From Parascedosporium putredinis (taxonomy: Eukaryota > Ascomycota > Sordariomycetes > Microascales > Microascaceae), in NCBI GenBank assembly GCA_949357655.1, contig CASHTG010000017.1, forward strand, positions 124,001-188,000: 64,000 nucleotides of DNA, given 5' to 3'. Under the pieces are notes generated by a model. The model searched no databases, was not told the origin of the DNA, and worked only from the letters and a program-made list of their open reading frames with translations. Positions 21,962 to 34,424 of this stretch are shown piece after piece; within the stretch, counting starts at the first letter, position 1, and each line of letters opens with the position of its first letter. The position numbers and the translations under genes were made by a program.

Positions 21962-23663
21962 TTATTGCTCCTCTGTAGCGTCCTCTGAATACACGGCATA
22001 TTTGTACCGTGTCCCAGGGTGGTCCGCCCTCAACCCAGCCTGTCCCTTGCCATACACCTTTTCGCGCGCCGTGAGCGCTTCCTCGCCATCTTCCGGCAGC
22101 TGCGGATACAACCCACGCCTCCTCAGTTCCGGAATGAGCAAATCGACCACGTCCTCAAAAGTACCAGGGGTAGTCACATAGCCAACATTGAAGCCATCCA
22201 AATCACCTTCCGTAATCCACCTCTCCATCTCATCCGCCACCGTCGCGGGACTACCCACGGCCACGGGGCCCAATCCCCCAATGGCAGCGCGCTGAGCAAT
22301 CACGCGCGGCGTCCACTTGGGCACCTCCTCGCTCGCCGTCGTAAAGGCATCGAGGATGCTGCGGACCTTGTTCGCCTCCTGAGAATCGTCGGCGGTGATC
22401 TCCTTGTCGAGCGGGATCTTGGACAGGTCGATGCCCGTCCACCCGCTCACGAGAACGAGCCCACCCTCGACGGACGCGTACTTTTGAGCTCCTCGTGCTT
22501 CTCCCGCGCTTCCTCGTCCGTCCGGCCCACGATTGGCGTGAAAGTGGCGAAGAACTTGATGGAGCTGGGATCTCGCCCCAACGCGGCGGCTTCGTCCCTG
22601 ATGACCTTGACCTTGGGCCGCAAGAGCTTGGGCGAATGCGAGGATACGAAAATGCCCTCGGCGTGACTGGCGGCAAACGACGAACCGGCGGCGGACGTAC
22701 CGGCTTGGAAGAGGAACGGGGTGCGCTGGGGGAGGGGTCGACGATGTGTCGGGTGTCGAGGTCAAAGTATTTGCCGTGGTGGTGGATGGTGCGGATCTTG
22801 TCCGGGTCCGCGTAGCTGTCGTTGGCGGGATCGGGCGATACGGCGTCGTCTGCCCATGAGGCTTCCCAGAGCCTTCCATGCGCAGCAATTATAAGCTTTC
22901 CGTTGGTGACACGGGGTCTATAAAAATGGGGAAATACTTACTTGTAGAGGACCTCTAGGTACTCGTTGGCTTGCTCGTACCTCTCATCATGGGGAATAGG
23001 AGTGTCAAGCCCAATGGCCTTGAAGGCAGCCTTTTTCCACGACGTTACGATATTCCACCCGATACGACCGCCAGTCAAGTGATCGAGAGTTGACAATCGC
23101 TTAGCTAGGAGGAATGGGGGCTCGAATGACGTCGAAGCCGTAATAGCGAATGACAGGTTCTTCGTCACCGCAGCCATCGCGGTGATTGGCTTTGTCGTTC
23201 CCTGCATCAGCATAGGTTTCTTTCTTTTGAGGAATCAGGGTCTCGTTGGTGATGGGTTGGATCTTCTCTTACAATGGTGGGATCAGTGACCGGCCATTGG
23301 GCAGCTCTCCGGATGCAGTTGTCCAAGCTTCCTGGTAGGTGTCGTAGCCCCCATAGGTGTCCGCAAGGAACAGCGCGTTTATGCCACCGCGCTCGAGCAG
23401 CTTCGCAAGGTCGATCCAATACTGAAGCTTCCGCTTCGTCGCTGACTTATCCGCTGGATTCTATCGGGCCGAGTTAGCAACGAGGGGCCGGGACCGCGCA
23501 AGCATTTTTGTTCAAAAGCACGAGTGCTCACCTTCCACTGCCCGGGAGACAAGTGCCCAATCGTGGACATGTCAAAGGCATTGATCAGAATTTGCTTCTT
23601 TGCCTCTGGGGCGCCATTGGGCGCGGTGCCGTTGGAGTGGCCGTTGACATGTGCGGACGCCAT
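21962..23663 (-). CDS. FMN-dependent monooxygenase, NtaA/SnaA/DszA family
   Basis: Four exons: 23663-23532, 23460-23273, 23201-22942 and 22872-21962, about 497 residues. The bacterial-luciferase-like fold of this family is evident: LINAFDMSTIGHLSPGQWK, LQYWIDLAKLLERGGINALF, AAQWPVTDPTI, AMAAVTKNLSFAITASTSFE, STLDHLTGGRIGWNIVTSW, YADPDKIRTIHHHGKYFDLD, AGTSAAGSSFAASHAEGIFV, and a C-terminal GLGPVAVGSPATVADEMERW. Members use FMNH2 supplied by a separate reductase to attack aminopolycarboxylates, sulfur heterocycles or related compounds. Three frame breaks by single-base loss: CC/GG at 23323-23324, G5 at 22728-22732 (six restores) and T4 at 22482-22485. No flavin reductase gene is seen nearby. 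It lies upstream in sequence of a same-strand transporter; a catabolic link is plausible but unproven. Confidence 0.85.
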
Positions 23664-25013
23664 GGTTTGGGTGGTTACTAAACAATGAGGCAGGTGTAGC
23701 TTGCTTTTGGTGGCATCAATGATTGATGAGCGTGCATTCCCCTGGCTCTGTAGACGGATAGGCGCATTAATATTCTAAACTTGGCAAAAGGGTAGTGAGT
23801 CGCAATGACGACGGAAGTTACATTTCCTCGCTGCGCCGGCCTAACAAGTATCCGCAGGCTTCATGTTTCTAAGAGACCCTCTATGACGAGCATTTGTGAT
23901 TTGTAGTGTAAGTGCCGGTTAGTGCGTAGCACGTAAGGGTCCCTTCATTAATCTCCCCGTGAGAGAGAACCGAAGATGCCGCATATCCAGTCTATCGGTG
24001 CACTCTGCAGACTTTCTTCAGCCAAACGGGAGCCATCCGCGTCTTGGCGTGATCGGCAACGGGAATGGCGCAATGTTGGCCGGCAATCGCCATCTTTTCT
24101 GTATTTTCTTATTTCTGTACTCGAAGCAACGGAATTGTACTTGTCCAAGACCTCGAGGAAAGCCGGAAAGAGGGGCGCGTATCTGCGTGAGTGGAAGAGG
24201 TCAAACGGGGCGTTGAGCATGGGTCATTGTTCACCTCGCCACCTTACCCCAAAGGTGCGCTGTCAAGAGGGTAGCACCATCCCCACGCTATCGAGGCATT
24301 AGATACGAGTAGAGTATGCCATCAAACCAAGCTCCATTGTATCCTAACGGCCGAGTTGCCTTCGCTTTCCTCGGCAAAAGGTGGAGTACTTTTCACCTCT
24401 CTTGGCGTAATATCTGACTATCGCTCCCTCCTTCACAAGCGACCCCGCGAGATGGTGGTGGCGCAATAGCAGGGATCCCGCGGTGCAATCGGAGCTAACG
24501 CCCCCAACGGCGTCAACGGCCGTGGTACCCCACACCTCCCAAAAGCGGTCCTAAGGCGCGTGCCTTGCCTGCGACCCACGCCCACCGCCGTCGATAATTC
24601 GCGTTGCCCAGACCGGATGCCGGAAATATTAATCGGACGCCGGGCTAGGAGGATAGTTAGCTTCACGATGGTGCCACTGCCGAGACGAAACCCGCGAAAG
24701 CCGGACAGAGTTTAATGATCCTTTCGAGCTGTCGAAAGATAGCTTCTTGACTCGCTGGCACCATCAGAATTACTGATCAGGGCTGGGACTTTATCGGGAA
24801 CAAAATTAGGTTATAGAAAAAGTAAGGCAAGGTCGACTGCAGGTAACTGTAGGTGAAGACGATTGGAAATGATCGGCATGGAAAGACTGAGGTGGATTGT
24901 TCGTATGATTACTACAACATCAATTTATGGATACGAGTAACTTCTACGTTGATCAGGCTACATTGAGGTCACAGAATAACTAGGCTATTGGTAACCACAG
25001 CTATACTAAGCCA
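23664..25013. other. Intergenic, no gene seen
   Basis: 1.35 kb between two minus-strand genes: the promoter of the NtaA-like gene and the 3' flank of the transporter. Only short incoherent open frames. Confidence 0.5.
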
Positions 25014-26808
25014 TTATTCGCTTGAATCGTCCACCTTCTTGTCCCTCTGTGATTTGGGCTGAGCCGTCTCGCCACCGTCAGCTCGCTCGGCAGAATCTGA
25101 CTCCTCTTCAGGCACTCCCGTAGTAAACTCGACACCGGGACTATATTTTGAAAATATTAGAAATCAATATGTTTCGCGCAAGGAGAGCACCGTTGGGAAG
25201 GAGAGCTTGATAAAAATGGGAGGAAGCGAGATACTGGTAGGGTAAATAGACTTACTCTCTGTGCCGGATGTAGAGCCGAAGCGCGTGAGTGGCAATGATC
25301 AAGAGAATCGCGCATGCCAGCGCAAATGGGAACCCCTTGGGGAACCTCGGCGCCTCCACCGTTCGGAATACGAGCAAGGGCGTCCAGGCGGTACTGGATT
25401 GCGAAATGGCGTTGATGAGCACGAGCGTGAACGCTCTCTCCGGAGGAGGCGCGGAGCTGCGTGTTGACCCAGCCGTGGAAGACGCTCGACATGGCGTACG
25501 ACGCATAGATGGTCGAGAAGGCGAACCAGAGCGCGGCTTCGGGCACTTTCCAAATCGTGAGAATGATGAGGCCGACAATGTTCCAGGCGTGGGCGAGCGT
25601 AATGGCCCACGCCGGTCCAAGGACGAGGTCGGACGCGAAGCAGATGAAGAGGGTGTAAAAGATGCCGAGGGCCGGCGCGATAGTGCCGAGCTCGTTGACG
25701 CGGGCCGGGGAGAATCTCTTCAGGCTCTTGATCCAGAGGAGAAACGTGCCGGCGCTGGTGTGCACGCCGGCGTTCCAGAACAGAACGTCCACGAGGATGA
25801 TGGCCCAGAACTGCGGCTTCTTGACGATGGACCAGAGATTGGGGAACTTGAACTTTCCGTACGAGACGTGGCCGGATCGCTTCAGCCGTTCCGACGCGCG
25901 GTCGATGTCTTCCTGGCGCAGGACGAGGCGGTTGGGGTGCTCGGGGGTGCCGGGGATGACGAAGTAGCCGAGGATGCCGATGGGGATGGTGATGATGGCG
26001 CAGATGATGTACATCCATCGCCAGCCTGCGAGGCCGTGGACTCCGTCGAGGCGAGCAGATGCGCCGGCCTGGATGAGGCCCGAGGTGAGCGTGCCGAGAG
26101 AGAGGCCGACGTAGAAGATGCCACCTCGGCGGGCAATCTCGTCGCCGCGATACCAAGATCCTGATTGGGGGTTAGCATAAGCTTGACTTTTGCGGAGGCG
26201 CCTGATGTCCGGGCGGCTGGGTACTTACCAAAGACATAATGCATCGCTGGGAAAAATGCAGCCTGCATTCCATATCCGCAGGTTAGCATACTGGACGTAC
26301 TATGAAGACATGGAGCAATAATGGGGACAAACTGACCTCGAACCAACCGACCAGGAATCGGTAAGCGGCCAACTCGGCGTAGCTGTTTACTCTGTACTGC
26401 AGCAGAGTAAAGATACCCCAGGCGATGTCAAGGAATGGAATCGTCCAGTGCATGGGAAGATAGGTGAAGAGAAACATAAAGGGGATCTGGCCCGTTACGG
26501 CGCCGATGATGTAGAACGTCTGTAGCTGCACCAACTCATTGCCTTGGAATCCAAGATCCTCCTTCAGCCCCGCGACATAGGCATTGTCTATTTTCCGCGT
26601 GTTAGTTTCCCATGTCGATTTTCTCTCCCTCACGACGAAACTCACTGAGATTGGACTGGTCCAGATATTTGACCCAGTAGGAGAGGACGGCGTAGGGAAC
26701 AATCAAAAGATCGAGCTTGTTGATGAGCTTGCGATCCTGAGGCGTGTCTACGTCCGCATACCACTGGATTTGGTACCACTTCTTTTGTCGCTTCGTCTCG
26801 GACACCAT
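25014..26808 (-). CDS. MFS transporter, Liz1/Fen2-like (Dal5 superfamily)
   Basis: Five exons: 26808-26646, 26587-26337, 26262-26229, 26160-25256 and 25140-25014, about 492 residues. The N-terminus (WYADVDTPQDRKLINKLDLL, KYLDQSNLNNAYVAGLKEDL) and the loop WYRGDEIARRGGIFYVG are typical of the pantothenate/biotin-type permeases Fen2 and Liz1. Later parts show VIPGTPEHPNRLVLRQEDID, FHGWVNTQLRA and the last membrane segment FALACAILLIIATHALRLYI; the tail is acidic and hydrophilic. One break near 25445-25452: the downstream frame fits if one base is extra there (or two lost), unlike most others in the window. It probably imports a small carboxylate. It is divergent from the BVMO at 27992 and next to the NtaA-like gene. 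Confidence 0.82.
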
Positions 26809-27991
26809 GGTGATTGACGAGCAGGCTCTTGTTATCAACGGTAGAAATTGAGATGTACTAAATGCAACCTTGGGGTTGCCAGTATCACAGAGAGCCAAAG
26901 AGATGGGCGTCAGCACTTGGGATATTGCAAAGGTGCGCACCGGTGCGGGCTCTTTTGACGATTTAATACCTGCCGCCCTACTCGAGAATCCATCTGTACG
27001 AAACGCTCATTCTGCAGCTCCTCGGAAAACCTCAACATCATCTCCCAAACCCAGGTCCATCCCACATCTCACCCCCGGTCGCCCACATGCACGGCTCGCG
27101 ACAGGGGAGGGTGGGGAAGGGTGGGCGAATCGACGCGCGCTCTCGATAGGACACCCTGAACGGTATTACGCGGAGAATTTTTTCTTTTCTTTTTGGTGCT
27201 CAACTCGCTCGCTTCGGGCCCAAGTCCATGGACGTTAGACCTTGGATGGCACCATAGCAGGGACGGTTGATGTGACAAAAGCTGGCGAGTCGCGTTCACT
27301 ACGACGCTGCTCTCCGGCCTCTGGGGGATCCATTTCTTGATAGATTCGACGAAAAATAGCATCCTCGCAGCATGTCGACCGTTATACTTGATCCCGGTTC
27401 TCCCCAAGTCTAGCCTATCCGCGGCGTTGGGGGTGGATCACCGTACATGATGACGGGTTTCGGGGTTGATGCCGCCGCTCCTATCTCAGTGTGGGGGATG
27501 GCGTGCTTGTCACCGCAACTGACGACGGGCCAAGATGGGCATCCGAACCCAATGATTTGGGCTCGCACAAACGTCCTCTACATTGATTATACTTCGCCGG
27601 GAGGCAGATCAGAGAGTCATTGTGAGTAACATGAGCTAGTGGCTTAAAATTATTTCCCCCTCCCCTTTCTTTCGAAAACTGGATCCTGGGAAAGAACATG
27701 GGTGTCATGAAGTAGGGCGAATTACGCAACGAACAACAAAAACCGAGGATATAGTCCATCGACCGGGGTCTTGAATTTCGCGATTACTATCGTCCCCGAT
27801 TCACCTCCACGTACCGACGTACCAGGGAGAGCAAAGGCCTGGCCGATCCACGTGTCGAGTACATATTTGTTGTGCGAGTCTTCCTTGTTGCACCCTCCAT
27901 TACTACCATCAGCGGAGCGCAAACGAGACCTGTCCGCCAGGAGGAAAAAACCGAAAAGAAAAAAGGGGAAAAAGAAAATCAATATTCCACA
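26809..27991. promoter_or_regulatory. Shared divergent promoter region, transporter/BVMO
   Basis: 1.18 kb between divergent start codons. No gene supported. It includes a CGG-N8-CCG inverted pair at 27461-27474, the kind of site Zn2Cys6 dimers can bind, and a CCGCGG near 27419. Function is inference. Confidence 0.35.
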
Positions 27992-29999
27992 ATGGGCCAC
28001 GTCCAGACCCTTGATCCGGTCCCTGTCCCTGTCGCGGCCCAGATCAGCCAAGGTCTCGGGGCGTCGAGCTTGCCGGAGCTCGCGTTACAGGGCATTGCGG
28101 CACCCGCACCCATTGAGTCCTTCTCAAACAGCCAGCCTCTGCTGCCCCTGGATTCGACTACATCGGTTCCAGCTATCAGGCCTACGCCTCCCCTCCCTGC
28201 CGCTAAAGTAGAGTCTGTATATGACGGCCCATTGCTTGAGCTCGTCGATCGATACGCCGATGAACCCCGAGAACTGAGGGTCGCCGTTGTCGGTGCCGGC
28301 CTCTCTGGAGTCCTCGCCGGTATCCTCCTGCCACCTAAAGTGCCCGGGATCAAGCTCACGATTTTTGAAAAGAACTCGGAGGTGGTACGTGTCTTCCGAC
28401 GAAGGCTCACAATTTGGTGTGCTTAGAGACAAGTGCTAACTTTGGCTTTCAAAAAAGGGGGCACATGGTTCGAGAACATCTACCCCGGCGTCAGGTGTGA
28501 TGTGCCTGCTCACGTCTACCAGTCCACGTTTGATCCAAACACCCAGTGGTCCGAGGAATTCGCTCAGGGCGCCGAGATCCGCGCTTACTGGCAAGGACTG
28601 GCCAAAAGTACAACGTCTACCAGTACTTGCAGCTTTCGCACCAGGTGAATAGACAGGAATGGGATGCCTCCCAGGGCCTGTGGAACCTCACAGTGAAGGA
28701 CCTGACGACTGGCGCGGACCGGACAGAAGGATTCCACTTCGTCATCCACGCCATCGGCCGCTTCAACGAGTGGCGCTTGCCCGACTATCCCGGCCTGTCT
28801 GACTTCAAGGGCCTCCTGCGACACACCTCCAACTGGGATCCCAACTATGATATCACAGGGAAGCGCGTGGCCGTGATTGGAAACGGCGCGAGCGGGCTGC
28901 AGGTCGTGGCCAATATCCAGAAGCGCGTCGGCCGTCTCGACCACTACGCGCGAAACAAGACGTGGGTGGCCGCATCGTTTGCCGGCCATGAAACCTCTAC
29001 ATCTCCGATCCCCATCTCGCAGGAACTCCGGGACTCGTTCGCGGATCCCGAGACGTACATCGCATTTCGTAAGGAGAAGGAATCGCAGTATTTCAGGGGA
29101 TTCGAGGATTGGTTGAAGGGATCGGAAAAGAACGACCAGGCCAGGGAGCGGATGACCAACTTGATGAACTCCCGGCTGGAGAAGACGAGGCCGGACCTCG
29201 TGGGCCAGCTCATCCCGGACTTCTCCCCCACTGCAGGAGATTAACGCCCGGTCCGGGGTATCTCGAAGCCATCTCGGCCGACAACACCGATTTCATCCAG
29301 ACGCCCATCCGTCGCTTCACAGAGACCGGCATCGAGACGGTCGACGGCGTGCACCGCGAAGTAGACGCCATTTACTGCGCGACGGGCGCCAACGGCGACA
29401 TGGCGCCGCCCTTCCCCATCATCGCCCACGGAGAAACCCTCGCCGACGCGTGGCGACCGGGCGGTAAGCACGGCTTTCCCTACACCTATCTCGGTTCCGC
29501 CACCCCCGGCTTCCCCAACCTCCTCTTCCTCCACGGGCCCAACGGCTCCGGCCGCTCCGGGACGGTCCCCCACAATGTCGAGAACCAAGTGGTGTACTTT
29601 GCCAAAATCTTACGCAAAGCGTCGCGCGAGGGCATCCGGTCCCTGGAGCCCCTCGTCGAGGCGGCCGAGGACTTTGTGCGCTACTCCGATGCGTTCTTCG
29701 CCCGCACCGTGCTGTCCGAGGGGTGTAGTTCGTGGTATAATGGCGGGAAGCCGGGGGCCAGGATCCACGGCCTGTGGCCCGGCAGCGCGTCGCTCGTCAC
29801 GCTGCTGCAGCGGGAGCCGCGGTGGGAGGATTTCAAGTATGAGTACCTTCACGAGAGCGGAAACCGGTTCCTCTGGTATCTTGGGAGGGGAAGCACGAGG
29901 AAAGAGGGCGATTTGGAGGCTGATGTCACGCCGTATATCGTGGACCCTGTAAAAGTGGATCTGAGGGATGTGCATGAGAGTTGGTGGCAGATTCCTTGA
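27992..29999 (+). CDS. Baeyer-Villiger monooxygenase
   Basis: Exons 27992-28384 and 28458-29999, about 645 residues. The first Rossmann motif is VAVVGAGLSGVLAGIL (FAD), with GGTWFENIYPGVRCDVPAHV following the intron. FKGLLRHTSNWD fits the BVMO fingerprint F-x-G-x3-H-x3-W. A second dinucleotide motif VAVIGNGASGLQVVANIQ binds NADPH; YCATGANGDMAPPFPI and FPNLLFLHGPNGSG are also typical. An N-terminal extension of about 90 residues precedes the FAD motif. Three frame breaks: G5 at the acceptor (28457-28461), A4 at 28604-28607 and C5 at 29225-29229; one added base restores each. BVMOs insert oxygen next to ketones to give esters or lactones. Its substrate is unknown; the neighbours suggest catabolism or secondary metabolism. 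Confidence 0.88.
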
Positions 30000-30126
30000 G
30001 ACGGGGCGCGACTGCATCTCGTAAACCCTTTTTTAGTAATATAATCGGCATGAGTGTGTCTTTGGTTTGCATTTCCATCAGTGAAGGTTTCCGCGAATTC
30101 TGTGATGTGGGGGCCTATCCGGGTCC

Positions 30127-31521
30127 TCACGGGCGTCGGCTCGAGCTCCGCCGGATGGGCAAATCGCGAGCTCGGACCAAGCTCGCTCGCCCCCGGGTTT
30201 CAAAGTCCACGACAAACGGCTCGGCCGTGATCTCCGGCAGACTCGGCATGCTCGGGGACAGGGACAAGAGAGACCGTAGCGCCTTCCTCATGGAGACCGG
30301 CTCGCGCATCTCCCGGACCTGCGCCTGCATCTCCTGCTTCTGGTTGATCGACTGGTTTGCCCATTTCGCTCGGTATTCGCACTGCAGAACGAGGAGCTGC
30401 CGCTGGAAGAACGCGCGCTGCTCGAGGTTGGCCGGGTCCTTGCAGCTCCCAAAGTTGAGCGCTAGCTGCGTGCACTCGAGGATCTTGAAGGCGGAGGTGG
30501 CTCTGCGGCGACCTACGGCGGCGAGGTTCCATGCGCTCAGGGAGACTTTGTCTTGGGTCGGGAGGTGCTTTTCGGCCTTGAAGAGTGGGCCGTTCTTGTC
30601 TACGATTCGGAGGAGGGCTTCTTCCCGCCCGCTGGTGCATTCCGTTGCGACGAGATATGAAGCTAAGGAAATGCAAAAGTTAGTCGACATCCAGTCCTAA
30701 AAAATAGTTTGAAGAAAATAAAGTAAAGAATCGAGGTGAGTGGAGGTGAGTCACTTGCCATCCATTTTGAGCATAGTGTAAGCCGCCGCATCCTCTCTAT
30801 CATTGAGAAACGCTACCAAAAGCGGCGGGGGCAATCGCTGCGTCACAAGGACAGAACGTCCCTTTTCCACATTCGTATGGATCGTCGATCTGTTGGACGG
30901 GCTAAGCACCGACGCCGTGCTCACCATCGACTGTGCCCCCACCCGTATCGTCGACTGCCCCGATCCCGATGACCTCGGCGACGCAGCGTCGGCCGCAAAT
31001 CCTTCTTCGGGCTCGCGCCAGAGCTGTATCTCTCCATACCCAGCGAACTGCGGTCGGGGAATCTGCCAGCCGCGCTGATACGTGACGACGCAGCCGAGGC
31101 GGTCAAAGTGCGCGATAGGTTCGTAGCCCGTGATCAAGGATTGGAAGCGGGCGGCGCCCTCCCTGCTTCGGAACGGGTAGTCGATGCGCGACGTCCCCTG
31201 GCCGTAGCCCACCTCGATATTCCATTCATCCTGGTTCGTGTTGCGGGGCACGGCGTAGAGCGGGAGGACGAAATCGCGGTTCAGGTCGAGAAAGCGCTCA
31301 ATCTCGCGGGCCGGGGCGTTGGGTCCGGCGGTGGGAGACTCAAAGGGCGCGGGCGGGACGACCTCGATGATGGAGAGGATTTGGCTGGCCTCGGTGGATT
31401 GCTGCCAGCGGACAAAGATTTCGCGACGGGAGGTGGCGAGGGAGGATGTGGGCGAGGAGAGTTGGAAGCGGTTCGGGGGCACTCCGATGTCCAGCTCCGC
31501 AATGAACGGAGTCGAAGACAT
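30127..31521 (-). CDS. Hypothetical protein, 432 residues, with a GC-AG intron
   Basis: Two exons, 31521-30759 and 30662-30127, in one continuous frame with no break. The intron (30758-30663, 96 bp) begins GCAAGT, the standard context for GC-AG introns, and ends TTAG; no GT donor fits. There is no signal peptide or membrane segment. The N-terminal 250 residues contain FVRWQQSTEASQILSIIEV and WNIEVGYGQGTSRIDYPFRS; the middle is Ser-rich; the C-terminal part is helical with a Gln-rich stretch (QRQLLVLQCEYRAKWANQSI) and ends in basic RRSSSRRP. I do not recognise the family and assign no function. It converges on the BVMO with only 127 bp between stop codons. Confidence 0.75.
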
Positions 31522-32386
31522 TGCGGAATGACTTGCTTGAAGAGGATGCGTGGCCCTCGAACCCGCGGGGGATTTTTCGATGGAAATGAAGGGCTCGATG
31601 TGGATATCCAGCTAGTGATCTCCGCGCCAGAGTGTCTAAACTGATAGTCACGATCTTCCAGGAGCGGGGGTTGAGGACGTTGGGGATTTCGCTCAACACC
31701 CACCCGCCCCTCCAACCCATCGGAGGCTGGTACTTGCCAAGACCATCGTCTTTCTCGTACCACCGTCATGTCGGGGGCGCTGCTCGCAGGCAATAGCGTA
31801 TCTCGCCCACGGCACAGAAGCACAGAAGGGGGCAGTGTATCCAATCACCACGGAGCCAAAAGCGTAGACAGGGCGAGCAGAGGCGCCGCTTTTACCGGCC
31901 CCTGGTGCATTGAGACAGGCGAGGTCCAATTAAGGTGGCCGTTTTTTCAGCTCTGCCGTCCCGACCCTGGTCTGCCATGGCTGCGCTTCACTCAATCCGG
32001 CAATCGTGTGGCGTACCAAGCCAAAGAAGCACCCTCGAGGATGCAAGGCTGTGGCAAGCCACCAGGACGGGCGTGCGTGTGTGCAGGTCGGAGCGGGGAA
32101 GGACGAGAAGGAAAGAGTGGGAGAGAGACGAAAAGGTAGTCGGAAGGGCATTCTAGGACTCATGGTTGTTGGTGGAGGGGTGTTTTCTTTTTTTTTGTGG
32201 TTTCTTTTTTCCTTGCTCCAGGACGAAAGACAGATATGAATTGGATGTAAAATTCTCTTTTCACTATCCCAAAATCTGACGACAGAGGCGCAACAAGTGA
32301 CACGTCGAGACACGTCCGACGCCGTCGATCCTTGACCCGGAGAGCGTAGTGGCACGAGAAGATACGGAGCAGCCGTTGAAACTGCC
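31522..32386. other. Divergent intergenic region
   Basis: Promoters of the hypothetical gene (-) and permease (+). Overlapping open frames here (for example 31930-32388 minus) are not protein-like. Confidence 0.5.
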
Positions 32387-34424
32387 ATGTCGGAGGTCGC
32401 GCAAAGCCATTTTCAGACTCTCACGCTCGAGCAGCTGCAAGAGAGGATAAACCAACATGACAAGGAGCGAGAGGTAAGCTTACAGTGTGGTCTGCAAACC
32501 TTGCAAGTCGGGGAACAGAGAGGCATGCGGCAATTGTTCTAACTAAAGATCCACAATCGCCCACCAGCGCCTCGATGTCGCGCCGACGAGAAAACAGCTC
32601 ATCGGCCCCTTTACCGTGTTCTGCCTCATCATCAACCGTACCATCGCGAGCGGCATCTTCACGCAGCCCATCAATGTCCTTAATCTGACGGGCAGCGCCG
32701 GCGTCTCGCTTGTTCTGTGGTTCGCCGGCGGAGTGATAATCATATGCGTGGTCGCCACTTGGATCGAGTTCGCCCTCACGGTGCCTCTCCACTACATTTT
32801 CCGCAACGGTGTCATGCAGAGAGTCTCAGCGCCTAGGAATGGCGGGGACAAGAACTATGTGCGTATAAGCTTCTTTTAACCCCTCCCCCGCCTCTTCCTA
32901 TGGACCCGTGAAGCTAACACTCAGTTCCCGGCGCTTGTGTTCTAGCTCGAATACGTATTCAAACGACCGCGACGACTCATGACGTGCATTTTCGGCATCG
33001 GATTCACAATCTTCGGAAACCTCGCAGGCAACGCCCTCCAGTTCGGGATCTACATGCAACGGGTCATCATGGACCACCCGGCATGCGAAAAAAGCGAAAG
33101 CGGCCTCTGTGCCGTAGAAAAGGGCCCCGTCATCGCCTGGGCCGTCGCCGTGCTCACGGTCTGCGCGCTCATCAACGTGGCCACGCGCTCGTACACCCTC
33201 GGGCTGAACAACATCTTCGCCGTCACCAAAATCACCTTTGTCACCGTCATCACCTTCCTCGGCATCGCCTACGGGACCGTTCACGGCAACCAGTGCAAAG
33301 CCAACATTTCGTGGGAATACAAGGGCGACGGCGCGAGCGGAGGCGTGGCGGACATTTCGAGGGCGCTCTTCTTCGCCATGTACCCGTACACCGGGTTCGA
33401 GCAGCCCTTTTACGTGGTGTCCGAGGTGAGGAAGCCGCACAAGACGTTTGCCAAGGCCACCATGATTGCCATGGTGGCCGTTTTAGTTTTGTACCCTCTC
33501 ACCAATGTGAGCTACTTGTGCATGGTGCCCTTTAACGGCAAGCTCAATCCTTCGCAGAACATGGCGCTTTTGTATTTTGAGAAGCTGTCCGGGACCAGTG
33601 GAGACAGCGTGATTCGCGGTGTCTCGGCCCTCCTCGCCTTTTTCATCTTTGGAAACTTGATGGCTCAGACCTTTACCGCCACTCGAGTCAAGCAGGAGAT
33701 CGCCAAGGAGGGAATCTTCCCTTGGTCTCTTGCCCTTTCCTCGAATAACGATACCCTCTTCTCTCGCCTTTCTTCGTCATCTTCTTCTTCCACGAGTCGA
33801 CACTCGCAGATCGATTCGGCTGCCAACCTCGACAACCACCGGGAACAGACACCCATCCCCGCCACATTCCTCCACTGGTTCTTCGAGGTCGTTCTCGTCA
33901 TCGTGGCCAGTCTATCAACCAACGAGGTGTCTGAAGCGTACAGACTCCTTACTTACCTCTACACCTACATCATCGTGGGTATATTCGGCTTCTTGACCGC
34001 CGCCGGATTGCTGTATCTCAAGCTCGAGCCCTACTTCCGCGGAAAGCGATCACGCGACTGGCCGTCCAAGACCATGTGGACCCCGCCGCTGGATCCCCTG
34101 CCCGTATTCATCGCGGCCGTGACTCTCCTCTTTCTGCTTTTCGCCGGGTTTGCCCCGCCAAGCCATTGGGATAACAGCGCCCTCGCGTGGTGGACCGGCC
34201 CCACGATTGGGCTGGCGAGCGCGGGAATTGGCGTGGTGTGGTGGATCGGCCTCCGATTCGTGCAGTGGGCAGGCCGTTGGGAGCTGGATACGAAGCGCCT
34301 GCCTGTCGTCGAGATCGACGAGGACGGTCAGGCCATACAAAGGGCCGAATTGGTTGAGCACCGGAAAATTCCAGTCGAGGGCAGGATTCGGAGTAGGACA
34401 AGGCACTCGAGTGTAGTGGTGTAA
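32387..34424 (+). CDS. Amino-acid permease, MUP1-like (APC superfamily)
   Basis: Exons 32387-32473, 32568-32858 and 32946-34424, 618 residues, no frame break. The acceptor of intron 1 was chosen at 32567 to keep the frame. The APC signature opens TM1: IGPFTVFCLIINRTIASGIF followed by TQPINVLNLTGSAG. Further membrane segments include GGVIIICVVATWIEFALTV, VIAWAVAVLTVCALINVATR, VTVITFLGIAYGT and the pair FIAAVTLLFLLFAGFAPP and TIGLASAGIGVVWWIGL. The FAMYPYTGFEQPFYVVSEVR segment is typical of the LAT/MUP1 group, which imports methionine and related amino acids. The C-terminal tail is long, hydrophilic and basic. A Ser-run (SSSSSSST) lies in a loop. Substrate not provable from sequence. Confidence 0.85.
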
